From the NCBI GenBank assembly GCA_025360525.1, contig JANYCA010000014.1, positions 1 through 55,755 of the forward strand: a DNA stretch of 55,755 nucleotides, written 5' to 3'. Of the stretch, positions 43,596 to 53,123 are shown piece after piece. Both the position numbers and the translations under genes were made by a program. The notes under the pieces are model-generated. The model worked only from the letters and a program-made list of their open reading frames with translations, was not told the origin of the DNA and did no database searches. This DNA comes from Chitinophagaceae bacterium (GTDB taxonomy: Bacteria; Bacteroidota; Bacteroidia; Chitinophagales; Chitinophagaceae). How positions within the stretch are numbered: position 1 is the stretch's first letter; the number at the start of each line of letters is the position of its first letter.

Positions 43596-44516
43596 TTATG
43601 CTTGCTGTTTTAAAAGTTTTTTTAAGGATAAGTATAATTTTACCGCCAGGTAATTTGCCTCATAAAAAGATCTTCTCAATAACCTTTTTGTTTTGCCCAT
43701 CGGTATTTTTGAATAATAATAATTTTCAAAATAATTTAAAATGTCGGGCCTTGTCATGCGTGAAATTAATGGGGTTCTCAACGCACCCGCCCAATGAATT
43801 AATAAAGGGTGGTCATTACCACTAATCACGTTTTCCAAGGAGATTTTTTTTTGATCTTCTTTATTTTCGCTCCATACCATGTAATTATGGGCCAATAATT
43901 TCATCCCATCTCTTTTATTTAATACGGGAAAAAGAAAGTTGAATACAGACTGGTCTACCAACGGAAAAATGTCCCTGTCTTTCCAGAAAGGAAATTTGTC
44001 AAAATCGAAAAATGGATCGAGGTCTGATTTTTTTAATAAGCCTCCTTTATAAAATAACTGTCCGCAATTGAAAGAATACCCAGGGTAATAATAGAAAGGA
44101 TTGGTGTTTTCAGCCCTTCTCGTATCAAAATAAGTTTTGGTAAAATAAGGTGAATAGGGATCTGTGCCAGGCTCAGGAGTTACAATTACATCCCATGTTG
44201 CTGCATCCAGTAACCATGACTGATCGAGCAACCGGCCAATCATCACTATATCGCAATCTAAAACAAAAAATTGCTGTCCTTTAAATCGTTCGTCTGTATA
44301 AAAAAATATTTTTGCGGCAGAAAGCCCAAACTGTTTGATTGGATACTCCAAAATTTTTACATCCCAATACCGTTCCAATTCAGTCGTATCAAAAGTGCCC
44401 GCTAATTCATCTTTTAAGTAATAGATAGGTATAGTTGGATAATAATGTCGAATGCTTGCAACGCAAATTTTGGCTAAAGGGTAATCATTTTTGGGGCCGC
44501 AAATTAAAATATTCAT
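43596..44516 (-). CDS. GT-A-fold glycosyltransferase-like protein
   Basis: I take the start at 44516 (MNILICGPKNDYPLAKICVA, 306 aa). The frame extends to an ATG at 44549, but the extra 11 residues have no family character. The protein shows a GT8-like pattern: short strands, FFVLDCDIVMIGRLLDQ with a DxD motif, then SFNCGQLFYKGGLL and LLIHWAGALRTPLI, the late His-containing region. It is probably a retaining sugar transferase. It lies between the flippase and a GT2 gene. The exact family is not certain. Confidence 0.72.
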   Translation of the reverse strand: MNILICGPKNDYPLAKICVASIRHYYPTIPIYYLKDELAGTFDTTELERYWDVKILEYPIKQFGLSAAKIFFYTDERFKGQQFFVLDCDIVMIGRLLDQSWLLDAATWDVIVTPEPGTDPYSPYFTKTYFDTRRAENTNPFYYYPGYSFNCGQLFYKGGLLKKSDLDPFFDFDKFPFWKDRDIFPLVDQSVFNFLFPVLNKRDGMKLLAHNYMVWSENKEDQKKISLENVISGNDHPLLIHWAGALRTPLISRMTRPDILNYFENYYYSKIPMGKTKRLLRRSFYEANYLAVKLYLSLKKLLKQQA

Positions 44517-44590
44517 ACTTATACTTTGGTAATTTATAGTGCTAATCAAACAAATTGATTTTCATGAATAATAGATCAAAAACATGAAAT

Positions 44591-46075
44591 TTATTTCTTC
44601 TTCGAAATTATATTTCGGAAAAAAGACAATACGTCGAGCCTATTATTAAGCTCAACAAAGGAAAATGCAAGTGAGGTTATTATTATAGGAATAGTATACA
44701 AGTAGCCTTTAATTCCGTTGAAATTCCTCACTAACAAAAAGCACAGTACTGCAAGTGAAAAATGAATCATGAAGATTTTTAAAAAACCAGATTCAAATAA
44801 AAAATTATACTTCCACTTAAGTATAATAAATGTTTGAAAAACACCAAGAATATATGCTACAATAAATGCAATACCAATTCCATTAAGTCCAAAAAACCTA
44901 TAAAAAAGCATGTTTAATAAGAGGGTATAAATATTGGCCGCTAATTCGCTAATGAAAAACAATTTTGTATCTCCTTTTGCAATAATCATTAAACTCATGG
45001 CCCATGTTATCATTTTTAAAAAAATACCCAGAGCCACATATTGCATCATTTCATTAATTGCAAAAAACCTTGATGAATACAGAATGGATACAATAAAACT
45101 AATAAAAACTATAAAAAAGGATAGAATAGGTGCTATTATTAAAATACCCATTTCTGCCTGTTGGTTAATAACGGAAGCTGCTTTTTTATTATCGGAGGAT
45201 ACTTCAGAAAGTTTGGGGAAATAATCTGTTATCATTGCTGTAAAAATCATTCCTACATAACCATTAATTATTGCAAAACCTGCATTATACAAGCCTACTT
45301 GTTCTACCCCTCCCATCCTGCTAATGTAAATACCTAAAATATATGAAATACCTAGCCCTATCAAATTAGTTAAACTAAGTATAAAGCCCATTTTTAGCAT
45401 GTTTAACCCTTCGGATTTTAAAACTAAAAAATTGATTTTTTTTCCTTCAACTTTAATTTTAGAAGAAAAGAAAATTGTAATCATAAGACCAAATACTGAG
45501 GTAATAATAATAGCGGGAACAATCCCTTTTTGGCCTAACCAATAATAAATTGGTATCGAAAGCAACAAACCTACTACCGATCCAGCCATATTTGCTTTGG
45601 CAAGTAATTGTAGCTTTCTCATACCCTGTAAAACCACTAATTGACCCGTTGATAATTGTCCCAACAAAAGGATGATAGATACAACCCTGAATGCAATTGT
45701 GTAATCTGTATTATTAAACGTAAATCTACTTAACAAAGGAGCTAATAGAAAAGTGATGAAAGTACCAAGCAAACCGGTGATCCACACTAATCTTTTAAAA
45801 ACAGCCACCACCGTGGACATACGGTCATTATTTTTGCTGGCGTATGCTTCTGCCACATTTTTTACAGCGCTGGTACCAAGTCCAAAATTTGTAATGCTTG
45901 CAATGAGACCTGTGGTAGAGTTTAATAACCCTGCTATGCCCATTCCAGCAGGGCCAAGTAGCACAGCTAAAAATTTGGAACGTACAATTCCAATAATAAT
46001 ATTAAAAATCTGTACCCCTCCAAAAAGAGAAGTGGCCTTCATAATTTGACGATAGGATGATCTTTCTTCTGACAA
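44591..46075 (-). CDS. Wzx-type polysaccharide flippase
   Basis: The 494-aa protein has about 12-14 membrane segments of the polysaccharide/MATE-like transporter superfamily. It starts SYRQIMKATSLFGGVQIFNI, followed by RSKFLAVLLGPAGMGIAGLL and FGLGTSAVKNVAEAYASKN. It should turn the undecaprenyl-linked repeat unit to the periplasm, where the EpsG-type polymerase acts. It is the only flippase in the window. The gene lies 27 bases after the FdtB-like gene and is AT-rich, as is usual for flippases. Confidence 0.9.
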   Translation of the reverse strand: MSEERSSYRQIMKATSLFGGVQIFNIIIGIVRSKFLAVLLGPAGMGIAGLLNSTTGLIASITNFGLGTSAVKNVAEAYASKNNDRMSTVVAVFKRLVWITGLLGTFITFLLAPLLSRFTFNNTDYTIAFRVVSIILLLGQLSTGQLVVLQGMRKLQLLAKANMAGSVVGLLLSIPIYYWLGQKGIVPAIIITSVFGLMITIFFSSKIKVEGKKINFLVLKSEGLNMLKMGFILSLTNLIGLGISYILGIYISRMGGVEQVGLYNAGFAIINGYVGMIFTAMITDYFPKLSEVSSDNKKAASVINQQAEMGILIIAPILSFFIVFISFIVSILYSSRFFAINEMMQYVALGIFLKMITWAMSLMIIAKGDTKLFFISELAANIYTLLLNMLFYRFFGLNGIGIAFIVAYILGVFQTFIILKWKYNFLFESGFLKIFMIHFSLAVLCFLLVRNFNGIKGYLYTIPIIITSLAFSFVELNNRLDVLSFFRNIISKKK

Positions 46076-46102
46076 TTGATGGATTATTTATTACTAGTTG
46101 GG

Positions 46103-47236
46103 TTAAAAGCTATTTACTGCTTCTGCAACCCTTGCCATTTCAGTTGCCTTTAATACTGAACTCATGGGTAAACTTAACACCTCCTGGTGTATTTTTTCTG
46201 TGATGGGAAACGACAAATGATTCCATTGCCAATAGGCGGGTTGTTTGTGTGGAGGAATAGGGTAGTGTATCAGCGTTTGTACGCCGTTGGCTTCGAGGTG
46301 TTTTTGTAAAAGATCCCTGTTGCTAGTTCTTACCACAAACAGGTGCCATACATGACTACGGTCGTTAAGAACTGATTTTTTTTCTTTGGCTGTTTCCGGG
46401 GGGGCAATACCACTGTTGCTAATGTGATCTATGTAATATTGGGCAATCGCTCTCCGGTGTTGATTATCTGCTTCCATTCGATGTAGCTTTACCCTCAAAG
46501 CTGCTGCCTGTATCTCATCGAGCCTTGAGTTTAAACCAATGTACTCATTTTGATATTTCACTTTTGAACCATAATTGGCGAGGGTTCTTACCATTTCAGC
46601 CAGACCATCATCGTTGGTAGTTACGGCGCCGGCATCTCCTAAGGCACCAAGGTTTTTACCGGGATAAAAGCTGTGCCCGGCAGCGTCTCCAATGTTTCCT
46701 GATCTTTTTATTGTGCTGTCCGCACTTAGGTATTCTGCCCCCTGCGATTGGGCCCCATCTTCAATTAACTTCAGGTTGTATTTAGATGCCAGTTTTTCTA
46801 TTTCGGGATGCATGGCTATTTGCCCATACAAATGCACCATCATAATGGCTTTGGTGCGATCGGTTATTTTTTCCTCTATTAAAAAAGGATCAATATTGTA
46901 GGTGTTGATATCTGGTTCTACCAGCACTGGTACCAACCGGTTATCCGTAATCGCTAGCAAAGAAGCAATGTAAGTGTTGGCAGGCACAACGATTTCGTCG
47001 CCTTCATTCATCAGCCCCATTTCCATCCAGGCTTTTAATATTAACCGGAGTGCATCCAACCCATTGGCTACACCAATGCAGTGTTTAGTGCCGCAATAGG
47101 CGGCGTATTCTTTTTCAAACTGTTTGGTTTCGTCCCCCAGTAAAAACCAGCCGGAATGCACGACCCTCTGTACAGCCTGCGACAAAGCAGGTTCAAAGGA
47201 TTGATTAATGGCGTGAAGGTCAAGAAATTTAATCAT
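46103..47236 (-). CDS. fdtB: DegT-family dTDP-3-amino-3,6-dideoxyhexose aminotransferase (FdtB-like)
   Basis: The 377-aa PLP enzyme has [16 protein letters not shown] for phosphate binding, [13 protein letters not shown] with the PLP Asp, and the Schiff-base lysine in [38 protein letters not shown] follows as in FdtB/QdtB-type enzymes that aminate the 3-keto group of dTDP-6-deoxyhexos-3-uloses. The FdtA cupins upstream would supply the 3-keto substrate, which supports this call. It overlaps the GNAT gene by four bases. dTDP-glucose synthase and dehydratase (RmlA, RmlB) are not in the window. Confidence 0.88.
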   Translation of the reverse strand: MIKFLDLHAINQSFEPALSQAVQRVVHSGWFLLGDETKQFEKEYAAYCGTKHCIGVANGLDALRLILKAWMEMGLMNEGDEIVVPANTYIASLLAITDNRLVPVLVEPDINTYNIDPFLIEEKITDRTKAIMMVHLYGQIAMHPEIEKLASKYNLKLIEDGAQSQGAEYLSADSTIKRSGNIGDAAGHSFYPGKNLGALGDAGAVTTNDDGLAEMVRTLANYGSKVKYQNEYIGLNSRLDEIQAAALRVKLHRMEADNQHRRAIAQYYIDHISNSGIAPPETAKEKKSVLNDRSHVWHLFVVRTSNRDLLQKHLEANGVQTLIHYPIPPHKQPAYWQWNHLSFPITEKIHQEVLSLPMSSVLKATEMARVAEAVNSF

Positions 47237-47682
47237 ATCGTTTTACGCATTGTTTGAATACGCTCATTTTTAGATTCTACAATATATCCGTTTTTGCTAT
47301 ACAGTTTGATTGCATTTGTGTGGCTTGTCAAAACTTTTAACCAAACGGTTTTAATCCCAAAATCTTTTGCTTTTTTTTCCATTTCGAATAATATCAGGGT
47401 ACCAATTCCTTTTCTCCAGTATTGTTTATCTCCGATATATCCCCAATATTCAGCATCTGATTGGGTTATATTTTTTAAGCCGCAAACGCCAATTTTATTA
47501 TTTGAAAATTCAATCCCCTTTATAAAATAATCCTGTTTTGAAGCCAAGGAATTAAACCATTTTAATTGTTGGTCTGGAGAAAAATCAGGCGTATTGGTAA
47601 GCGCTTTAATTTCAGGGTCATTCAACCATTTCCATGATAATTTTAAAAAATCTACGGTATAATCAACTACTTTAATTTCCAT
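47233..47682 (-). CDS. GNAT-family N-acetyltransferase
   Basis: The 149-aa protein has the GNAT acetyl-CoA loop [18 protein letters not shown] (R-x-x-G-x-G), preceded by [20 protein letters not shown] and ending [12 protein letters not shown]. It is coupled to the FdtB-like gene by a four-base overlap, so it probably N-acetylates the 3-amino sugar to give Fuc3NAc or Qui3NAc. The classical FdtC and QdtC enzymes are left-handed beta-helix proteins; a GNAT in this position would be a substitute (compare WecD- and PseH-like GNATs). Acceptor is inferred from context. Confidence 0.83.
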   Translation of the reverse strand: MEIKVVDYTVDFLKLSWKWLNDPEIKALTNTPDFSPDQQLKWFNSLASKQDYFIKGIEFSNNKIGVCGLKNITQSDAEYWGYIGDKQYWRKGIGTLILFEMEKKAKDFGIKTVWLKVLTSHTNAIKLYSKNGYIVESKNERIQTMRKTI

Positions 47683-47708
47683 CTCACCGTATAGGTATAG
47701 TTCAAAAA

Positions 47709-48650
47709 CTATTCTAAAATTTTACTAAAAGAAAACTTACAAGAAATGCTGCAACCTATGCTTTCTTTAAATTCACAAAGGCCATAGTTGGGAATCGAAT
47801 CTTCTGTTGAAGGGCCAATATCAATAATGTTAAGGTTCAACTGATGGTAATGTTCAAACACTTTGGAAGATAGAAAATTCATGGTTTTCAAATTGGCATA
47901 TTCCGGTAAATCGCCCCAGTAAATTACCTGCACAATACCTGACGCTACATGAAAAACAATGGCTGCTGCAACTGCAACGGCTGCCTCATTTTCCACCAAA
48001 AAAAAATCGGCGGGTATTACTGCGGCCGAAGTTTGCACCTGCTGCCAGGTCATCCTCAACGGAAAGCTACGGGCTTCCCTGTTTTGCCGGATTATGTTAT
48101 AGGTAGTTTCTTTTTCTACCTCCAAAACTGCCTTCTTAAAAGAAAAATTATTTGCCAGTGCAATCTTCAAATTCTTCCTTGCATTGTACCAAATGGAACT
48201 AGGATATTCCTGCGTGAATGATGCAAGCTGGTAAGCGTAATTCAAATCTGTTTTATCAATATGGAAACCATTTCTGTAGAGGCTGTTGATTTGCTTTGCC
48301 AAAAACGACTCCTGGTAAATGGTGGGAGGCAGTGTGATTTTTATGCCCGACAGTTCCCTCGTTTTTGCCCATTTATTTAGTAAGATAATTGCTTCGTCTA
48401 TATAGCTGATTCTTACGTCTTCCTGCAAAAAACTAAACCCTCCAAATGGCGCAGAAAAGGGCGACAGGAAGCTGTTATTTCCGATGCCCCCAATAATCCC
48501 TAGCCTGTATTTACTGTCTTTAAAAAGCAGGTAATGCACGCTGTCACATTTATCAGCATTTACATTATTAAAACCAGCACTGCCAAAAATATGATAGGGG
48601 TTAGTAATGATCCGGGTATATTCCTTTTCTGATACCGCTACAATTTCCAA
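47709..48650 (-). CDS. GNAT/FemAB-like protein of the FdtA cassette
   Basis: The 313-aa soluble protein has a weak double-GNAT (FemAB-like) pattern: YLLFKDSKYRLGIIGGI at the start, LSPFSAPFGGFSF, WYNARKNLKIALANNFSF, and a late NLNIIDIGPSTEDSIPNYGL. Proteins of this type often follow WxcM/FdtA cupins in Bacteroidota loci and are annotated as hypothetical. FemAB relatives add amino acids from aminoacyl-tRNA, so it could aminoacylate the 3-amino sugar, but it could equally be an acyl-CoA-dependent enzyme. It overlaps the upstream cupin by 13 bases. Confidence 0.6.
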   Translation of the reverse strand: MEIVAVSEKEYTRIITNPYHIFGSAGFNNVNADKCDSVHYLLFKDSKYRLGIIGGIGNNSFLSPFSAPFGGFSFLQEDVRISYIDEAIILLNKWAKTRELSGIKITLPPTIYQESFLAKQINSLYRNGFHIDKTDLNYAYQLASFTQEYPSSIWYNARKNLKIALANNFSFKKAVLEVEKETTYNIIRQNREARSFPLRMTWQQVQTSAAVIPADFFLVENEAAVAVAAAIVFHVASGIVQVIYWGDLPEYANLKTMNFLSSKVFEHYHQLNLNIIDIGPSTEDSIPNYGLCEFKESIGCSISCKFSFSKILE

Positions 48651-49051
48651 TGCTTAAATGTTGAGTAGTCCCTTATATAATCAGCCTCTTCAAAGATGGT
48701 AGAAGCAAGCACCAGGCAAATTGATCCGGATGAAAAATTATCGAGTTCCCGCCATAATCCGGCAGGCATGTACAAACCCATATAGGGCCGTGATAAATGA
48801 AAAGTGCGTTTTACGTTTCCATCATTTATGATGATATCAAAACTTCCACTTGCTGCGACAATCAATTGTTGAAGGTCTTTGTGTGCATGACCTCCACGGG
48901 CCTCACCTCCCGGCACATCAAACAAGTAGTAAATGCGTTTGATATCAAAAGGTATTTCCTGCTGGTTGTTGATAGCGGTAATACTGCCTGCAGGATTGTA
49001 AATTCTTGGCAGCTGCAGTATGGTACAATCAAATACCGTTGCTTTGCTCAT
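48638..49051 (-). CDS. WxcM/FdtA-family cupin (dTDP-sugar 3,4-ketoisomerase-like), copy 2
   Basis: The 137-aa cupin starts at 49051 (MSKATVFDCTILQLPRIYNP); the longer frame to 49129 reads back through the preceding gene. Key motifs are RIYYLFDVPGGEARGGHAHK with the conserved histidines, LQQLIVAASGSFDIIINDG, and PYMGLYMPAGLWRELDNFSS. Family members isomerise dTDP-4-keto-6-deoxyglucose to the 3-keto form. It overlaps the other cupin by 23 bases and the FemAB-like gene by 13. Having two different cupins in a row suggests two isomerases with separate products or a pair that acts as a heterodimer. Confidence 0.85.
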   Translation of the reverse strand: MSKATVFDCTILQLPRIYNPAGSITAINNQQEIPFDIKRIYYLFDVPGGEARGGHAHKDLQQLIVAASGSFDIIINDGNVKRTFHLSRPYMGLYMPAGLWRELDNFSSGSICLVLASTIFEEADYIRDYSTFKHWKL

Positions 49052-49445
49052 GTAAAGTTTGTTTAAACATATCAAAGTCACGAATATAATCTGCTGCATT
49101 ATAGGCTTCGCTTGATATATGCAGCCCAAGCGAATTGGTTGAAAAGTTTTCCATTACACGCCAGCTTAATGCAGGAAGGTAAAGCCCGTAATAACTTCTG
49201 TTTAAAGAAAATTTCTCTTCTATACCGTCTGCCCTTTTTACCATCACATCAAAACTACCACTTAGGGCAATAATGATTTCCTGCTGCTTTTTGTATGCAT
49301 GGGCACCTCTTTTTTCACCTCCGGGTACATCATAAGTCCAAAAAACCCTGCCAATTGAAAAAGGTAGCTGATCGGGGCTTTGTAAAAAACTAAGGTTGCC
49401 ACGAGGGTCAGTAATTTTAGGAAAATGTATTAGGCAGGGGTTCAT
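49029..49445 (-). CDS. fdtA: FdtA-family cupin (dTDP-sugar 3,4-ketoisomerase), copy 1
   Basis: The 138-aa protein has the FdtA start LIHFPKITDPRGNLSFLQSP, then RVFWTYDVPGGEKRGAHAYK, QQEIIIALSGSFDVMVKRAD and SYYGLYLPALSWRVMENFST. The HAYKKQQE block has the His and Tyr seen in FdtA-type ketoisomerases, so this copy is the better candidate for the dTDP-Fuc3NAc pathway. It is the first gene of the amino-sugar cassette, 82 bases after Wzc. FdtA and QdtA are told apart by the stereochemistry at C4, which the sequence alone does not settle. Confidence 0.85.
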   Translation of the reverse strand: MNPCLIHFPKITDPRGNLSFLQSPDQLPFSIGRVFWTYDVPGGEKRGAHAYKKQQEIIIALSGSFDVMVKRADGIEEKFSLNRSYYGLYLPALSWRVMENFSTNSLGLHISSEAYNAADYIRDFDMFKQTLHEQSNGI

Positions 49446-49527
49446 CAGGAATCTGGAATTATATAAATAAATACCTCAAACAAATATTAGCCAATAAAAT
49501 TATTTTTTAGTTATTATCACCTGTAGT

Positions 49528-51960
49528 TTAACCATGATTGGTTTTAAATACCCTGCTAATGATTTTTTTCCACCAGGGTTGGTCTTTTTCATCAACGGTA
49601 TAGCCGTACCCATAGCCATAGCCATACGTATAACCATAACCATAGCCATATCCTTTACCATACCCATATCCCAATACTTTTTTATTAACTATGGCGTTAA
49701 ACACAATATTCATATTAGGCATGGTGTTTTTTTGATGAACGTCATTGATCATTTTTAAAAAGACACTGTTGGTGAAATTATGGCGAATAATATACAAGGT
49801 AAGGTCTGCATGTACTGCCAGTAATTTTGCATCTGTAACAGAGGCCACCGGTGGTGAATCTACCAGCACATAATCAAAGTTTTTTTTCAGGAAATCCATC
49901 AGTTCCGCCATATTGGGGCCGCCGATTAATTCTGCCGGATTGGGTGGTACGGGACCAGATGAAATCACATTAAAATTAGGGATGGTAGGATGTTGCTGTA
50001 TAATATCTGCAATGCTTGCATTGCCAATTAAATAATTGGTAATACCAGGCTCCCGTTTGATGCCAAGTGGTTTACTTATTTTTGGCTTTCGAAGATCAAA
50101 TTCAAGTAATACTACTGTTGCACCAGTCAGGCATAAACTTACCGCTGTGTTGATGGCAACAAAGCTTTTACCCTCATTGGGGATGGAGGAAGTAACCAAA
50201 ATTGTTTTCCCCTTTTTGTTATTGGTGCTGGCTGCGGTGGCAAAACTTAGGTTGGTTCTTAATTCCCTGAATTGCTCGGATATTAATGTTCGCAATCCTT
50301 CGCCCACTACAATAGGAGAACCTGTTTTATTAGGCTTATATACCAATTCTCCAACTATGGGAATCGCTAGCCTGTTTTCTATCTGCGACCTGAACAATAA
50401 ACGGCTGTTGGCAAATTCTATCAAATAGATATATAACACGGCGATTAATAAAAAAACAACGATGCTGATAGAAAAATAATTCTGCCGGTTAGGTGCTATT
50501 AGGAAACCGCCTTCCGGTTTTTCTAACACCCTGAAATTAGAAACGATTGATGCCGCTGCAATTGCAGATTCTTCCTTTTTCTGCAATAAAAAAGTGTATA
50601 TAGCATTTTTAATCCCCTGCTGACGGCTGATATCCAATAAAGTTCTTTCTTTTGCGGGAATTGCGTTGATAGTAGAAGCAATACTGGCATTGTCTGCCTC
50701 TAGTTGTTTACGACTTGCCTGCAGATTGATTTTTAGATTGTTAATACTAACCAATACACTGGGCTTTAGTTTAGCAACCATTTGTTCCAATACTTCTATA
50801 CGAGGATTTTTTTCACCCGATACCTGTTTAATACTTTCTAACTCAAATTCTGCCTGGTATAACTGGTTTAACAAGCTATTGAGAACAATATCTGAAATCC
50901 CGAGTGTGGCAGGTACAGCATTGCTGTTTTTATTCCTGTTATTTACATATTTGGCCACTTCTCCCAATACCTCCAATTGCACATCTAATTCTCCAATTTT
51001 AGTATCTGAGGATCTTATTTTGTTGAGATATAGTGATCCTTCAGCTCCAAGGTCTGTGATACGCTGGCTTGTTTTATAATCCTGCAATCTTTTTTCAACC
51101 CCTGTAAGTTCATTGGCAATTAAACCAAGCCTGCCATCCAGAAACTTTTGGGTGTTTTCATAAATACGGCTCTTATAATCTAACAGCGAAATGCCATACA
51201 TTTCAATGAGGGTATTGAGTATAAGCGCTGCCCGCTCTGTAAATACGTCAACATAAATAATATCAAGAATGGAAGATTGCTTGGAAATGGGCGCAACAGA
51301 AAGTGCGCTTTTCAATTGCCTGGCCATGTTTGCTACGGGCATTACAAACACAATAAATTTACCATTAGAACTTTGGCTGGAATATCTTTCATTGATATGC
51401 CATCGTATATTTCCAAAACTGCTCGTTACAAGACTATCTGATGGATACAGAACTCCATTATATTTTACCTGATTCCCAATTATTTTAACTTCACCGCTCA
51501 CGGATGTTTTGATAGAATCCGGGTTTGCCAGTTCCAATGTTGCAGGCAGGTTTTTATATAACTGGCCGGTCTTGATATTTCCTTTTCCGCTGTAGGCAAC
51601 ATTTAATTGCAGTTTGCTCACCACTTTTTTCAACAGGTCCAACGATCGGATGGTTTCAATTTCTTTTTCAGTTTCGGCGGTTAAATTCCTTGTATCAATT
51701 TTTATAATTTCCTGCAGATTGGCACTTTTTTCCTGGGAATCGTCGTTAATTATAATCCTTGTTTTTACCTGGTAAATTGGCGTGGCATACCGCAATAATA
51801 TATAACCTGTGCTGTAACCTATTATAAGCGCCAACGCAATCCAGGGCCAAAAAGGAAAAAGCCTGAACAAGAGGTACTGCAATTGCTGGTTTTTTTCCAG
51901 CGAATTTTCCTGCAGGTCTGCATCATTACTAACCTTTATATTGGGCATATTTGCTGACAT
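49528..51960 (-). CDS. wzc: Wzc-type polysaccharide co-polymerase and tyrosine autokinase with Gly-Tyr tail
   Basis: The 810-aa protein has an N-terminal Wzz segment with membrane helix at about 40-58, a periplasmic coiled-coil region (250-480) and a second helix at about 507-525. The BY-kinase domain has Walker A VTSSIPNEGKS (about 589-599), Walker A' VVLLEFDLRKPK (about 616-627) and Walker B YVLVDSPPVASV (697-708). The tail (765-787) holds 11 tyrosines in Gly-Tyr repeats, the likely autophosphorylation cluster, coded by a GGNTAY hexamer repeat. Cyclic phosphorylation is known to control chain length and export. No separate phosphatase (Wzb) gene was seen. It follows Wza by 59 bases. Confidence 0.94.
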   Translation of the reverse strand: MSANMPNIKVSNDADLQENSLEKNQQLQYLLFRLFPFWPWIALALIIGYSTGYILLRYATPIYQVKTRIIINDDSQEKSANLQEIIKIDTRNLTAETEKEIETIRSLDLLKKVVSKLQLNVAYSGKGNIKTGQLYKNLPATLELANPDSIKTSVSGEVKIIGNQVKYNGVLYPSDSLVTSSFGNIRWHINERYSSQSSNGKFIVFVMPVANMARQLKSALSVAPISKQSSILDIIYVDVFTERAALILNTLIEMYGISLLDYKSRIYENTQKFLDGRLGLIANELTGVEKRLQDYKTSQRITDLGAEGSLYLNKIRSSDTKIGELDVQLEVLGEVAKYVNNRNKNSNAVPATLGISDIVLNSLLNQLYQAEFELESIKQVSGEKNPRIEVLEQMVAKLKPSVLVSINNLKINLQASRKQLEADNASIASTINAIPAKERTLLDISRQQGIKNAIYTFLLQKKEESAIAAASIVSNFRVLEKPEGGFLIAPNRQNYFSISIVVFLLIAVLYIYLIEFANSRLLFRSQIENRLAIPIVGELVYKPNKTGSPIVVGEGLRTLISEQFRELRTNLSFATAASTNNKKGKTILVTSSIPNEGKSFVAINTAVSLCLTGATVVLLEFDLRKPKISKPLGIKREPGITNYLIGNASIADIIQQHPTIPNFNVISSGPVPPNPAELIGGPNMAELMDFLKKNFDYVLVDSPPVASVTDAKLLAVHADLTLYIIRHNFTNSVFLKMINDVHQKNTMPNMNIVFNAIVNKKVLGYGYGKGYGYGYGYTYGYGYGYGYTVDEKDQPWWKKIISRVFKTNHG
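49597..49671 (-). repeat. In-frame hexamer repeat (GGNTAY) coding the Gly-Tyr tail of Wzc
   Basis: On the plus strand it appears as CCATAGCCATAGCCATAC and variants. Units are six bases long and mostly vary at the third and sixth positions, so unit gain or loss keeps the frame and changes only the tyrosine count. Confidence 0.75.
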
Positions 51961-52019
51961 ACTGTTGAAATGGGTTAGCTGGTTGGAATTATTTTTTAAA
52001 AAAAGCAGTTAGAAAAATA

Positions 52020-52811
52020 TTACCTGCGTAAATTAATAATGGTTAGTAACAAGGATAATCCTACTGCTACTATGGTTAAATACTGGGGTATGCCCGACCG
52101 GCTTATAAATTTAGCTTTAACCGGTTCTACATACACCACATCATTTGTTTTTAAATAAAAATAAGGTGAATTAAAAATGTCTTTCGATAACAGGTTGACT
52201 CTAGCTGTTTTTCTTTCCCCATTCACCTCTCTAATCACCAATATGTTATCCCGCCTGCCAAATTCAGAAATATCGCCTGCCATGGTTATGGCTTCCAGAA
52301 TGGTCATTCTTTCATTGGTCATACTAAAATGGCCACCTCTTCCGTTTACTTCACCCAATACAGAAACCGAATAATTTAAAAACCGAACATTAACAACAGG
52401 ATTTTTAGTATAAACTTTAAACTGTTCTGTTAAAAAAGACTCAAGCTCAATCCTTGTAAGGCCTGCTGCCTGTATTTTCCCGAGATACGGAATTTTAATT
52501 GTACCATCGGCTTCTACCAAATAGCCAAACACTGATCCAATCGTTGTTGCAGCACCCCCTTGAACCATACCATTTCCCGAATTTAAAACTAGTAAATCAG
52601 CAGTATTGCTACCACCCACTGTTATTGACAGCTGATCATTTTTTTGAATAAGATTAGCAAAGGAAGTTTGAGAATTTTTGATAGTTGTAGCGGTGCTATC
52701 CGCTAAATCATTAAGGTAGATTAACTTTTTGGAAGATACACAGGAGGAGAATGAAAATATAAAAACAACCAGGAAAAAGAAAAATAAATATTGCCTTATT
52801 GTAAGAAACAT
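52020..52811 (-). CDS. wza: Wza-type outer-membrane polysaccharide export lipoprotein
   Basis: The 263-aa protein has a lipoprotein signal peptide ending at the lipobox FSSC (FFLVVFIFSFSSCVSSKK). A poly_export domain follows (FANLIQKNDQLSITVGG to GYLVEADGTIKIPYLGKIQ), then an SLBB-like domain (VSVLGEVNGRGGHFS, ILEAITMAGDISEFGRRDN). It ends with a C-terminal hydrophobic segment (LTIVAVGLSLLLTII), common in Bacteroidota Wza. It forms the outer-membrane channel for the polymer and pairs with Wzc. It is the first gene of the long minus-strand locus, so the main promoter should lie just upstream (right of 52811); no clear TAnnTTTG box was found there. Confidence 0.92.
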   Translation of the reverse strand: MFLTIRQYLFFFFLVVFIFSFSSCVSSKKLIYLNDLADSTATTIKNSQTSFANLIQKNDQLSITVGGSNTADLLVLNSGNGMVQGGAATTIGSVFGYLVEADGTIKIPYLGKIQAAGLTRIELESFLTEQFKVYTKNPVVNVRFLNYSVSVLGEVNGRGGHFSMTNERMTILEAITMAGDISEFGRRDNILVIREVNGERKTARVNLLSKDIFNSPYFYLKTNDVVYVEPVKAKFISRSGIPQYLTIVAVGLSLLLTIINLRR

Positions 52812-53123
52812 GTGATAAGTTTTGCGGAAGTTATTATTTAAATGTTGGATATAAAATATACAATGAAGTTATTGCTTATAATTTTTTGTAAAGTGCTGCA
52901 AATTGTGTTGCAAAATATATTAACCGCTTGTTTAATGGTATTAGAATTTCTTTCCCATTTAACTATTTTACAGCAACCAACTATACCCTTTAAATTCAAA
53001 ATTACATGGCTTCGCCACTCTCAGTGACAGCTAAATAAGGTAGAATAATGGAATATATTCCAGTATTACTTGTGGACGGCATTTTTTGAATTATCGTTTT
53101 AATAGTAAAACATATTATTATCA

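Noticed and set aside
49052..49129. Upstream start for FdtA-like copy 2
   Set aside because: The extra residues are coded inside copy 1 in another frame and have no family character.
52812..53000. Promoter of the exopolysaccharide locus
   Set aside because: A TATATTTTG-like sequence exists on the minus strand but does not match TAnnTTTG exactly, and no -33 box was identified.
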